This document shows, piece by piece, positions 42,459-50,678 of a stretch of 64,000 bases of DNA. The stretch's first letter is position 1, and every line of letters starts with the position of its first letter. This stretch comes from Belnapia arida (GTDB lineage Bacteria; Pseudomonadota; Alphaproteobacteria; Acetobacterales; Acetobacteraceae), in assembly GCF_016773205.1 (NCBI RefSeq), contig NZ_JAETWB010000004.1:62001-126000 (forward strand), read 5' to 3'. The translations under genes were made by a program, and so were the position numbers. The notes below the pieces were generated by a model. It was not told the DNA's origin. It saw only the letters and a list, made by a program, of their open reading frames with translations, and did not search any database.

Positions 42459-43514
42459 ATGAGCAACGCACGCAGCCTGCTGATCGTCGGCGCCAGCGGC
42501 GCCGCGGCTACTCGCATCGCCGAACGGGCGGCGCTGACGCCGGGCCTCGCCCCGATCGGCCTGTCCCGCCGCGTGCCGGAGGGGGCGGGGGACTGGATCG
42601 CGGCCGACCTGCAGGACGCGGCGGGGCTGGCGCGCGCGCTGGCGGCGCGGCCGGAGATCACCCATCTCGTCTATGCCTCCCGCGCGCCGCATGGCGAGAG
42701 CGGGGTGGAGGATGTCGCCGCCAACCTGGCGATGCTGCGCAACCTGCTGGACGCGGCGGAGGCCGGCCTGCCGCGCTTCCGCCACCTGCACCTGGTGCAT
42801 GGCGGCAAGTGGTACGGGGTGCATATCGGCCCCTTCCGCACCCCGGCCCGGGAAGATGACCCGCGCCACATGCCGCCCAATTTCTACTACGACCAGCAGG
42901 ACCTGGTGGCCGCGCGCCAGCAGGGGAAGGATTGGTCCTGGAACGCCAGCCGGCCGAGCTTCGTGCTCGACGTGGCGCCGGGCCGGGCGCGCAACCTCGT
43001 CTCGACCCTCGGCGCCTATGCCGCGATCTGCCGGGCGCTCGGCCTGCCCCTCGACTTCCCCGGCAAGCCCGGCACCTGGACCGCCCTGCACGAGGTGACG
43101 GATGCCGCGCTGCTGGCCGAGGGCGTGCTCTGGATGATCGGCGAACCGCGCTGCGCCAACCGGGCCTTCAACCTCGTCAACGGCGACTGCTTCCGCTGGT
43201 GCGGCCTCTGGCCCTTCCTCGCCGAGCGGTTCGGCCTGCCCTGCGGCGCCGTGCGGCCGATGCGGCTGGCGCATTGGATGGCCGACAAGGGGCCGGTCTG
43301 GGAGGGCATCCGCGCGCGCCACGGCCTCGCTTTGCCGATCGAGGCGGTGGCGAGCTGGGCGTTCGCCGACTTCGTCCTCGGCATGGACTACGACGTGCTG
43401 CATTCGATGACCGCGGCGCGGCTGGCCGGCTTCACCGGCCATGTCGACAGCTGGGCGATGTTCGAGCGGCAGATCGCCGCCTACCGCGCGGAGCGGGTGC
43501 TGCCGCCGGCCTAG
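42459..43514 (+). CDS. PRISE-like atypical SDR (NAD(P)-dependent epimerase/reductase family)
   Basis: The 351-residue product is an extended SDR of the progesterone 5-beta-reductase/iridoid synthase (PRISE) type. The cofactor motif is IVGASGAAATRI, a variant of GASGxxG. The family's NFYYDQQDLV segment carries the tyrosine, and SWNASRPSFVLDVAPG follows. In plants such enzymes reduce enones by 1,4-addition of hydride; bacterial homologues accept enals and enones. The GAGGGG site precedes the ATG. It converges with the Lrp regulator gene, overlapping by four bases. Confidence 0.85.
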   Translation: MSNARSLLIVGASGAAATRIAERAALTPGLAPIGLSRRVPEGAGDWIAADLQDAAGLARALAARPEITHLVYASRAPHGESGVEDVAANLAMLRNLLDAAEAGLPRFRHLHLVHGGKWYGVHIGPFRTPAREDDPRHMPPNFYYDQQDLVAARQQGKDWSWNASRPSFVLDVAPGRARNLVSTLGAYAAICRALGLPLDFPGKPGTWTALHEVTDAALLAEGVLWMIGEPRCANRAFNLVNGDCFRWCGLWPFLAERFGLPCGAVRPMRLAHWMADKGPVWEGIRARHGLALPIEAVASWAFADFVLGMDYDVLHSMTAARLAGFTGHVDSWAMFERQIAAYRAERVLPPA

Positions 43515-43963
43515 GGCGCCGGCGTCCAGATCTGCTTCAGGTTGCGCAGGGTGAAGCTGCTCCGCGTGTGGCGCACGCCGGGCAGGCGGTAGAGCTTCTC
43601 CCGCAGCAGCCGCTCGTAGCCCGCCGTGCCGCCGACCACGGCCTTGATGACGTAGTCGTACTCGCCGGTGACGAGCCAGGCCTCCACCACCTCCGGCATC
43701 TCGGTGACCGCCTGCTCGAAGCGGCGCAGGCTCTCCTCGTCGTGCCGCTCCATCATCACCTCGATGATGACGGTGTCCGGCAGGCCGAGCGCGGCCTGGT
43801 CGAGGATCGCCACATAGCCCTTGATGACGCCGGCCTGCTCCAGCCGCTTCACCCGCGTCCAGCAGGGCGAGGGGGAGAGGCCGACCTCCTCGGCCAGCTC
43901 GGCATTGGTGAGCCGGGCATTGCGGTGGAGGGCACGGAGGATGCGGCGGTCGATGGCGTCCAT
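43511..43963 (-). CDS. Lrp/AsnC family transcriptional regulator
   Basis: The 150-residue product has the family N-terminal winged helix (IDRRILRALHRNARLTNAELAEEVGLSPSPCWTRVKRLEQAGVIKGY) followed by the ligand-binding RAM domain (EVMMERHDEESLRRFEQAV, VTGEYDYVIKAVV). Lrp proteins sense amino acids. It is divergent from the LLM monooxygenase gene, 22 bases apart, and near the indolepyruvate oxidoreductase gene, so it may control amino acid or 2-oxo acid breakdown here. That target is an inference from position. Confidence 0.94.
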   Translation of the reverse strand: MDAIDRRILRALHRNARLTNAELAEEVGLSPSPCWTRVKRLEQAGVIKGYVAILDQAALGLPDTVIIEVMMERHDEESLRRFEQAVTEMPEVVEAWLVTGEYDYVIKAVVGGTAGYERLLREKLYRLPGVRHTRSSFTLRNLKQIWTPAP

Positions 43964-43985
43964 GCGCTATGCTAAGCCGGCTGCC

Positions 43986-45308
43986 ATGCCCCGCGAAATC
44001 CGCCTGAACGCCTTCGATATGGCTTGCGTCGGCCATATCCAGCACGGGATGTGGACCCATCCCCGCGACCGCTCGGTGGAATACACCGGCCTCGACTACT
44101 GGATGGCGCTGGCGCGGACCCTGGAGCGGGGGCTCTTCGATGGGCTGTTCCTCGCCGATGTGGTCGGCGTCTACGACGTGCTGGGCGGCAGCCCGGATGC
44201 CGCCATCCGCAACGCGGTGCAGATCCCGCTGCTGGACCCGATGCTGCTGGTGCCGGCCATGGCGGCGGCGACCCGGCACCTGGGCTTCGGCGTCACCTGC
44301 AACCTCAGCTACGAGGCGCCGCCGCTCTTCGCCCGGCGGATGGCAACCCTCGACCACCTGACAGGCGGGCGGATCGGCTGGAACATCGTCACCGGCTATC
44401 TCGACAGCGCCGCCCGCGCCATGGGCCTGCAGAGGCAGGCGGCGCATGACGACCGCTACGACGCGGCCGAGGCCTTCATGGACCGATCCTATGCGCTCTG
44501 GGAGGGCTCCTGGGCGGATGACGCGGTGCGGCGGGACCGGGCGTCGGGCGTCTATGCCGACCCGTCGCGTGTGCGTGACGTGGCCGGGGGCGGGCCCTTC
44601 CTGGTCGAGCCCTCGCCGCAGCGGACACCGGTGCTCTACCAGGCCGGCGCCTCCGACCGGGGCCGGGCCTTCGCCGCGCGGCATGCCGAATGCGTCTTCG
44701 TCAATTACGGCCGGCCGGCGGATATCGCCCGCCTCACCGCCGACCTCCGGGTGCGGGCGGCGCCGCGGCCGATCCGCATCTTCGCCGGCGCCACGCTGAT
44801 CGTCGGCCGGACGCGGGCCGAGGCGGAAGACCTGCTGGCCGAGTACTGCCGCCATGCCAGCGTCGAGGGCGCCCTGGCCCATGCCGCGGCCTCGCTCGGC
44901 ATCGACTTCGACCGGTTCGGCATCGACGAGCCGATCGAGGTCGCCGCGACGGATGCCATCAGCTCCAATGTCGAGGCCATGCGCCGGGTCTTCGGCCCGG
45001 GCTGGACCAAGCGGCAGCTCATCGACCAGTTCGTCCTCGGCAGCCGGCAGCGCCCGATCGTGGGCAGCGCGGCGGAGGTGGCGGAGGCGCTGATCGGCTT
45101 CGCCGAGGCGGCGGATGTCGACGGCTTCAACCTCGCCCGGACGGTGATGCCGGAGGGGATCGAGGCCGTCGTCGACCTGCTGGTGCCCGAATTGCAAGCG
45201 CGCGGCGCCTACAAGCGCGGCTACGCGCCGGGCACCTACCGGGAGAAGCTGTTCGACGCCGGGCCACGCCTTGTCGCTCCCCATCCCGCGACCGCCCACC
45301 GCAGATGA
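43986..45308 (+). CDS. LLM-class FMN-dependent monooxygenase (NtaA/SnaA/DszA family)
   Basis: The 440-residue product is a bacterial luciferase-like, FMNH2-dependent enzyme of the NtaA/SnaA/DszA group. Typical segments are MACVGHIQHGMWTHPRDRS, YWMALARTLERGLFDGLFLADVVG, GRIGWNIVTGYLDSAARAMG, HDDRYDAAEAFMDRSYALW and VLYQAGASDRGRAFAARHAE. Relatives oxidise nitrilotriacetate, dibenzothiophene sulfone or sulfonates and need a separate flavin reductase, which is not in the window. The ATG at 43986 follows the divergent Lrp gene closely. Confidence 0.92.
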   Translation: MPREIRLNAFDMACVGHIQHGMWTHPRDRSVEYTGLDYWMALARTLERGLFDGLFLADVVGVYDVLGGSPDAAIRNAVQIPLLDPMLLVPAMAAATRHLGFGVTCNLSYEAPPLFARRMATLDHLTGGRIGWNIVTGYLDSAARAMGLQRQAAHDDRYDAAEAFMDRSYALWEGSWADDAVRRDRASGVYADPSRVRDVAGGGPFLVEPSPQRTPVLYQAGASDRGRAFAARHAECVFVNYGRPADIARLTADLRVRAAPRPIRIFAGATLIVGRTRAEAEDLLAEYCRHASVEGALAHAAASLGIDFDRFGIDEPIEVAATDAISSNVEAMRRVFGPGWTKRQLIDQFVLGSRQRPIVGSAAEVAEALIGFAEAADVDGFNLARTVMPEGIEAVVDLLVPELQARGAYKRGYAPGTYREKLFDAGPRLVAPHPATAHRR

Positions 45309-45458
45309 TCCTTCTGCCTTTTCGGCGGTGCAGCACAAAGAACGGAAAGAAACCCCGGCGGGAGCGGTTCATCCTTCCATGCTGAAAGGCTGGGTCCGGG
45401 GGATTGCCCTGGCGCCCCGGCCGCCCGACATTCGGGACAACGACGCGGGAGACGGACC

Positions 45459-48400
45459 ATGGGCAGTATCCTACGCCCCGAAGCGACCCTCGAAGACCGC
45501 TGGGACAAATCGGGCGAGACCCTGCTGCTGACCGGCATCCAGGCCCTGGTCCGGCTGCCGCTGGTGCGCCACCAGCTCGACCGCGCGCTGGGCTGGAACA
45601 CCGGCGGCTATATCAGCGGCTACCGCGGCTCGCCCCTCGGCACCTACGACATGCAGCTGATGAAGCAGGCCAAGCGCTTGGCCGAGGCCAATATCGTCGT
45701 TCGTCCCGGGCTGAACGAGGACTTGGCCGCGACCGCGGTCTGGGGCAGCCAGCAGGTGGCGCTCTACGGCAACCAGACGGTCGATGGCGTCTTCGGCATC
45801 TGGTACGGCAAGGGGCCGGGCGTCGACCGCTCCGGCGACGTGCTGCGGCATGCCAACAGCGCCGGCACCGCGCCGAAGGGTGGCGTGCTGGCGCTCGCCG
45901 GCGACGACCCGACCTGCAAGTCCTCCACCATCACCTCGGGCTGCGAGATCAGCTTCATGGATGTGGAGATGCCGGTGCTCGACCCGGCCGGCGTCCATGA
46001 GATCCTGGACTACGGCCTCAAGGCCATCGACATGTCGCGCTTCGCCGGCCTCTGGGTCGGCATGAAATGCGTGGCTGAGACCATGGACGGCGCCGCCTCC
46101 GTCCTCGTCGACCCGGCGGCCTATGCGAGCGTGATCCCGGACTTCGCCTTCCCGCCCGACGGCGTGCATATCCGCCTCCGCGACCACGCCATCCCGCAGG
46201 AGCAGCGCCTGCGCCATGTGAAGCTGCCGGCGGCCGTCGCCTTCGCCCGGGCGAACGGGCTGAACCCCATCGTGGTGGACAGCCCGCAGGCGCGCTTCGG
46301 CATCGCCGCCCGCGGCAAGGCCTATGCGACCCTGCGCCAGGCGCTGCGCGATGCCGGCATCACCGACGAGCTGGCGCGGATGGCGGGCCTGCGCATCTGG
46401 AAGGTCGGCCTCGCCTGGCCGCTGGATGCCGAGGCCGCACGGGACTTCGCGCGCGGGCTCGAGGAGGTGCTGGTGGTCGAGGATCGCCGGCCGGTGATCG
46501 AGCCGCAGCTGCGCGAGGCGCTCTACCACGAGATGCAGCGGCCGCGGATCACCGGCAAGACCGACGAGCAGGGCCGTCGCCTGCTCTCCGACCTGCTGGA
46601 GCTCGACACCGGCGCCGTCCTCCGGGCGCTCTACGCCCGCCTGCCGGAAGCGCTGCGGACCGAGCAGCTGGCGGCGCGCATCGCCCAGCTCGACGATCTG
46701 GCCAACCTCGCCGTGGCGCCGGTGCATGACCGCGCGCCGCATTTCTGCCCGGGCTGCCCGCACAACACGAGCACCAAGGTCCCCGAGGGCAGCCATGCCA
46801 TGGCCGGCATCGGCTGCCACACGCTGGCGATCTACATGGACCGCAGCACGGACCTGCTGACCCACATGGGCGGCGAGGGCATGCCCTGGCTCGGCATGGC
46901 GCCCTTCGTCAGCGAAAAGCATATGTTCGCCAATCTCGGCGACGGCACCTATGCCCATTCCGGCAGCCTCGCCATCCGGCAGGCGATCGCGGCTGGCGCC
47001 AACATCACCTACAAGATCCTGGTGAACAGCGCCGTCGCCATGACCGGCGGGCAGACGCCGGAGGGCGAGCTCGGCGTGCCCGAGATCGCCGCGCAGATGG
47101 CGGCCGAGGGCGTGCAGAAGATCGTCCTTGTCTCCGACGACCCGGAGCGGCACCAGGACGACGCGCGCATGCCGAAGGGTATCGCCTACCGCCACCGGAG
47201 CGAGCTGGACGCGGTGCAGCGCGAGCTGCGCGAGCTGCCCGGCGTCTCCGTCCTGATCTACGACCAGCAATGCGCGACGGAGCGGCGCCGCAAGCGCAAG
47301 CGCGGCACCCAGGCCGTGGCAATCAAGCGCGTGGCGATCAACCCGCGCGTCTGCGAGGATTGCGGCGACTGCTCCCGCACCTCCAACTGCCTCGCCGTCG
47401 AGCCGATCGAGACCGAGTTCGGCCGCAAGCGCCAGATCGACCAGAGCGCCTGCAACCAGGACCTGTCCTGCGTCGAGGGCTTCTGCCCCTCCTTCGTCAC
47501 GCTGGTCGGCGCGGAGCCGGTGCGGAAGCCGGTGCCGAAGCCGGGCGAGGCGCTGGCGGAGCCGGTGGTGCCGGAGCCCCGCGCCGGCGAGCCGGCCTGG
47601 AACATCCTGCTCGCCGGCGTCGGCGGGCAGGGGGTGACGGCGCTCTCGGCCATCCTCGGCATGGCGGCGCATCTGGAAGGCCGGCCGAGCCGCTCGGTCG
47701 ACATGCTCGGCCTCGCCCAGAAGGGCGGCGGCGTCTTCGCCCAGCTCCGCATCGGCCGGGCCGGCGCGGCGCCGGAGACGATCGAGGCGCCCCGCATCGG
47801 CATGGGCCAGACCGACCTGCTGCTCTCGGCCGACATGGTGGTGGCGCATGGGCGGACGGCGCGGCCGCTGCTCGGCGCCGGGCGCACCGTCGCCGTGCTG
47901 AACGCCGACCTGCAGCCGACCGCGCAGTTCGTGAAGGACACGAGCACGAAGTACGACCGCGCCGGCATGCTGGCGAGCATCCAGGGCGCCTGCCGCGAGG
48001 TGGTGGCGGTGCCCGGCGTGCATGCGGTGGAGGAGGCCTTCGGCGACCTCATCTACCTCAATGTCTGGCTGCTCGGCATCGCCTTCCAGCGCGGCCTGGT
48101 GCCGCTCTCGGCCGAGGCGATCAACCGGGCGCTGGAGCTGAACGGCGCCCAGATCGAGCGCAACAAGGCCGCCTTCGCCCTCGGCCGCGCCGCGGCCCTC
48201 GCCCCGCCCGCGCCGGTGACGCCGGAGGACGAGACGCTGGATGCGCTGATCGACCGCCGCGTCGCGGAACTCGCGGCCTATCAGAGCGCCTCTTATGCTC
48301 GTCCCTATGCGGAGTTCGTCGCCAAGGTCCGTGCCGCCGAAGCGCGCGCGGTGGCGGCCGAGGAGCGGCTGACCCGCGCCGTCGCCACCCAGCTCTTCCG

Positions 48401-48890
48401 GCTGATGGCCTACAAGGACGAGTACGAGGTCGCCCGCCTGCACAACCTGCCGGAATGGCAGGCGCATCTCGCCAGCCACTTCACCGGCACCCAGAAGGTG
48501 GAGCTGAACCTGGCGCCGCCCATTCTCGCCAAGACCGACCCGGTGACCGGCCAGCCGCGCAAGATGGCCTTCGGCCCCTGGATGCTGCAGGCCATGCGCC
48601 TGCTGCGCCACGGCAAGCTGCTGCGCGGCACCCCGCTCGACCCCTTCGGCCGCACCGAGGAGCGGCGGATGGAGCGCGCCCTGCCCGGCGAGTACCGGGC
48701 GGGCGTGGAGCGGCTGCTGGCCCTCCTCTCCCCCGAGACCCATGCGCGCATCTGCGACTGGGCCGAGGCGGCGGCGGGCATCAAGGGCTACGGCCACATC
48801 AAGGCCCGCAACGCCGCGGCGACGCGGGCGCGGATGGCGGAGCTGGAGGCGGCGGTCGCGCAGCCCATGGTGGCGATGGCGGCGGAATAG
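45459..48890 (+). CDS. Fused indolepyruvate ferredoxin oxidoreductase
   Basis: The 1143-residue enzyme oxidatively decarboxylates arylpyruvates to aryl-acetyl-CoA with ferredoxin. The alpha part (about residues 1-710) has GYISGYRGSPLGTYD, CPGCPHNTST, and the ThDP site GGEGMPWLG with NLGDGTYAHSGS. A cysteine-rich segment (CEDCGDCSRTSNC, then CNQDLSCVEGFCPSF, about residues 632-680) should hold iron-sulfur clusters. The gamma-type part begins near residue 713 with ILLAGVGGQGVTALS, and a C-terminal DUF6537-like region follows. This single-chain form is typical of aerobic alpha- and betaproteobacteria. It precedes an acyl-CoA dehydrogenase gene by 44 bases. Confidence 0.95.
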   Translation: MGSILRPEATLEDRWDKSGETLLLTGIQALVRLPLVRHQLDRALGWNTGGYISGYRGSPLGTYDMQLMKQAKRLAEANIVVRPGLNEDLAATAVWGSQQVALYGNQTVDGVFGIWYGKGPGVDRSGDVLRHANSAGTAPKGGVLALAGDDPTCKSSTITSGCEISFMDVEMPVLDPAGVHEILDYGLKAIDMSRFAGLWVGMKCVAETMDGAASVLVDPAAYASVIPDFAFPPDGVHIRLRDHAIPQEQRLRHVKLPAAVAFARANGLNPIVVDSPQARFGIAARGKAYATLRQALRDAGITDELARMAGLRIWKVGLAWPLDAEAARDFARGLEEVLVVEDRRPVIEPQLREALYHEMQRPRITGKTDEQGRRLLSDLLELDTGAVLRALYARLPEALRTEQLAARIAQLDDLANLAVAPVHDRAPHFCPGCPHNTSTKVPEGSHAMAGIGCHTLAIYMDRSTDLLTHMGGEGMPWLGMAPFVSEKHMFANLGDGTYAHSGSLAIRQAIAAGANITYKILVNSAVAMTGGQTPEGELGVPEIAAQMAAEGVQKIVLVSDDPERHQDDARMPKGIAYRHRSELDAVQRELRELPGVSVLIYDQQCATERRRKRKRGTQAVAIKRVAINPRVCEDCGDCSRTSNCLAVEPIETEFGRKRQIDQSACNQDLSCVEGFCPSFVTLVGAEPVRKPVPKPGEALAEPVVPEPRAGEPAWNILLAGVGGQGVTALSAILGMAAHLEGRPSRSVDMLGLAQKGGGVFAQLRIGRAGAAPETIEAPRIGMGQTDLLLSADMVVAHGRTARPLLGAGRTVAVLNADLQPTAQFVKDTSTKYDRAGMLASIQGACREVVAVPGVHAVEEAFGDLIYLNVWLLGIAFQRGLVPLSAEAINRALELNGAQIERNKAAFALGRAAALAPPAPVTPEDETLDALIDRRVAELAAYQSASYARPYAEFVAKVRAAEARAVAAEERLTRAVATQLFRLMAYKDEYEVARLHNLPEWQAHLASHFTGTQKVELNLAPPILAKTDPVTGQPRKMAFGPWMLQAMRLLRHGKLLRGTPLDPFGRTEERRMERALPGEYRAGVERLLALLSPETHARICDWAEAAAGIKGYGHIKARNAAATRARMAELEAAVAQPMVAMAAE

Positions 48891-48934
48891 GCTACATCCG
48901 CCCCAGCCGCAGAGACGGCATCCGGAGGACGACC

Positions 48935-50089
48935 ATGCTGCCCGACCAGGCCTTCGAACTGCCCGAGGCGACGCAGGAGCTGCGCGAGACCGCGCTCGGC
49001 TTCGCCATGGACACCCTCGCCCCGCGGGCGCTGGAATGGGACCAGGCGCGGCACTTCCCGGTGGAGGAGATGCGGGCCGCCGCCAGCCTCGGCATGGCGG
49101 CGCTCTATGTCCGGGAGGAGAGCGGCGGGGCGGGGCTGACGCGGCTCGACGCCGCGGTGGTGTTCGAGGCGCTGGCGATGGGCTGCCCCACCGTCTCGGC
49201 CTATCTCTCCATCCACAACATGGTCGCCTGGATGATCGATCGCTTCGGCAACGACACCCAGCGCGCCCGCTGGCTGCCGGAGCTGGTGCCGATGCGGCTG
49301 GTGGCCAGCTATGCGCTGACCGAGCCCGGCTCCGGCTCCGACGCCGCGGCGCTCCGCACCCGGGCGCGGCGGGAGGGTGACCACTACATCCTCGACGGCA
49401 CCAAGCAGTTCATCTCCGGCGCCGGCGCCTCGGACCTCTATCTCACCATGGTGCGCACCGGCGGCGAGGGGCCGGGCGGCGTCTCCGCCCTGCTGATCCC
49501 GAAGGAAACGCCGGGCCTCTCCTTCGGCGCCAACGAGCGGAAGATGGGCTGGAATGCCCAGCCGACGCGGCAGCTGATCTTCGACGGTGCGCGGGTGCCG
49601 GTCTCCGCCCTGCTCGGCGAGGAGGGGCACGGCTTCCGCTTCGCCATGGCGGGGCTCGATGGCGGGCGGCTGAACATCGCCGCCTGCTCGCTCGGCGGGG
49701 CGCAGGCGGCGCTCGATAAAGCATTGGCATACGTCCAGGAGCGGCAGGCCTTCGGCAAGGCGGTCGCCGATTTCCAGAACACCCAGTTCCGCCTGGCCGA
49801 CATGCGGACGGAGCTGGAGGCGAGCCGCACCCTGCTCTGGCGTGCCTGCGGCAAGTTGGATGCCAAGGCGCCGGATGCCGGGGCCTTCTGCGCCATGGCC
49901 AAGCGCTTCGTCACCGATACCTGCCATAAGGTGGCCGATGACGCGCTGCAGCTGCTCGGCGGCTATGGCTACCTGGCGGAGTACGGGATCGAGAAGATCG
50001 TCCGTGACCTGCGCGTCCACCGCATCCTCGAAGGCACCAACGAGGTGATGCGGCTGATCATCGCCCGCTCGATGCTCGGCCGGCGATAA
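48935..50089 (+). CDS. Acyl-CoA dehydrogenase (isobutyryl-CoA dehydrogenase-like)
   Basis: The 384-residue flavoenzyme has the acyl-CoA dehydrogenase segments YALTEPGSGSDAAAL and the FAD-binding RQAFGKAVADFQNTQF, and ends in LGGYGYLAEYGIEKIVRDLRVHRILEGTNEVMR with the catalytic Glu. IHNMVAWMIDRFGNDTQRARWLPEL resembles the isobutyryl-CoA dehydrogenase group. A GGAGGA site lies nine bases before the ATG. Cotranscription with the 2-oxo acid oxidoreductase suggests breakdown of branched or aromatic amino acid skeletons. Confidence 0.94.
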   Translation: MLPDQAFELPEATQELRETALGFAMDTLAPRALEWDQARHFPVEEMRAAASLGMAALYVREESGGAGLTRLDAAVVFEALAMGCPTVSAYLSIHNMVAWMIDRFGNDTQRARWLPELVPMRLVASYALTEPGSGSDAAALRTRARREGDHYILDGTKQFISGAGASDLYLTMVRTGGEGPGGVSALLIPKETPGLSFGANERKMGWNAQPTRQLIFDGARVPVSALLGEEGHGFRFAMAGLDGGRLNIAACSLGGAQAALDKALAYVQERQAFGKAVADFQNTQFRLADMRTELEASRTLLWRACGKLDAKAPDAGAFCAMAKRFVTDTCHKVADDALQLLGGYGYLAEYGIEKIVRDLRVHRILEGTNEVMRLIIARSMLGRR

Positions 50090-50130
50090 GCCGCTTGCCG
50101 GGGGCGGCAGCGGTTAGGTACAAGATCGCA

Positions 50131-50460
50131 ATGATCCCTCGCCCCCTCCTGCCGCTGCTGCTGATCGTCCTGGCCTGGCCAGCGGCAGCGCAGCAGCGCG
50201 CCGTGGTGGTGCCGGCGGAGGCCTCCATCATCGTGCCGGCACGGGGCGCGGCGCCCGTCGCCACACCCGGCCCACCGCGGCGGCCGCGCCGGGCGATCAG
50301 CGAACGGGTGCTGCAGGCGCCCCGGCCGGCCGAGACGGGCACGCCAACCTCGTTGCTGGTCAGCGTGCCACTCGGCATCGCGGCCGGGGTGCTGGCGGCG
50401 ACGCTCGGTGGCGGCGGTGGGGGAGGGGGCGGCGTCTCGGCCCCAGCGCGGACGCGCTAA
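50131..50460 (+). CDS. Small secreted or membrane protein with C-terminal polyglycine
   Basis: The 109-residue product has a signal-type N-terminus (MIPRPLLPLLLIVLAWPAAAQQ), a Pro/Arg-rich middle (GPPRRPRRAISERVLQAPRP), and near the C-terminus a hydrophobic helix SLLVSVPLGIAAGVLAATL that runs into nine consecutive glycines. No family is recognised. An imperfect GC hairpin lies just upstream, after the acyl-CoA dehydrogenase stop. The helix followed by polyglycine recalls short C-terminal sorting or anchoring signals. It converges with the ribbon-helix-helix gene, overlapping by four bases. Confidence 0.6.
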   Translation: MIPRPLLPLLLIVLAWPAAAQQRAVVVPAEASIIVPARGAAPVATPGPPRRPRRAISERVLQAPRPAETGTPTSLLVSVPLGIAAGVLAATLGGGGGGGGGVSAPARTR

Positions 50461-50678
50461 GCCTTCTCCGCCAGGGCGAAGACCCGAAGCGCGCTGGCCA
50501 GCGGCCGGCCGGAGCCGGCGCGGACCATGTCGATCTCCGTCACCAGCCCGGCGAGGCTCTGCCCGCGCCGGGCGGCGACATCCTCCAGCACCACCCAGAA
50601 CTCCGCCTCCACCGCCACCGAGGTGCGATGCCCGGCAAGCTGGAAGCTGCGTTTCCTGAGATGCCGTTCCTCACCCAT
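50457..50678 (-). CDS. Ribbon-helix-helix domain protein (RHH_4 type)
   Basis: The 73-residue product reads as a ribbon-helix-helix protein of the kind commonly placed beside alphaproteobacterial metabolic genes: LRKRSFQLAGHRTSVAVEAEFWVVLEDVAARRGQSLAGLVTEID. The first strand and two helices would bind DNA as a dimer. It starts inside the 3' end of fumC (eight-base overlap), so it is cotranslated with the class II fumarase. Autoregulation of the fumC unit is possible but unproven. Confidence 0.8.
   Translation of the reverse strand: MGEERHLRKRSFQLAGHRTSVAVEAEFWVVLEDVAARRGQSLAGLVTEIDMVRAGSGRPLASALRVFALAEKA

Noticed and set aside
41337-45338. A 1333-codon open frame on the minus strand
   Set aside because: It lies antisense to the PRISE-type and LLM genes and on the same strand as, but out of phase with, the Bug receptor. 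The reading is Arg/Gly/Ala/His-rich with no domain, as expected for a shadow frame in GC-rich DNA.
45471-48797. A 1108-codon open frame antisense to the indolepyruvate oxidoreductase gene
   Set aside because: It mirrors the codon pattern of the real gene, has no motif and no ribosome site; the sense strand carries every expected motif of a known enzyme.
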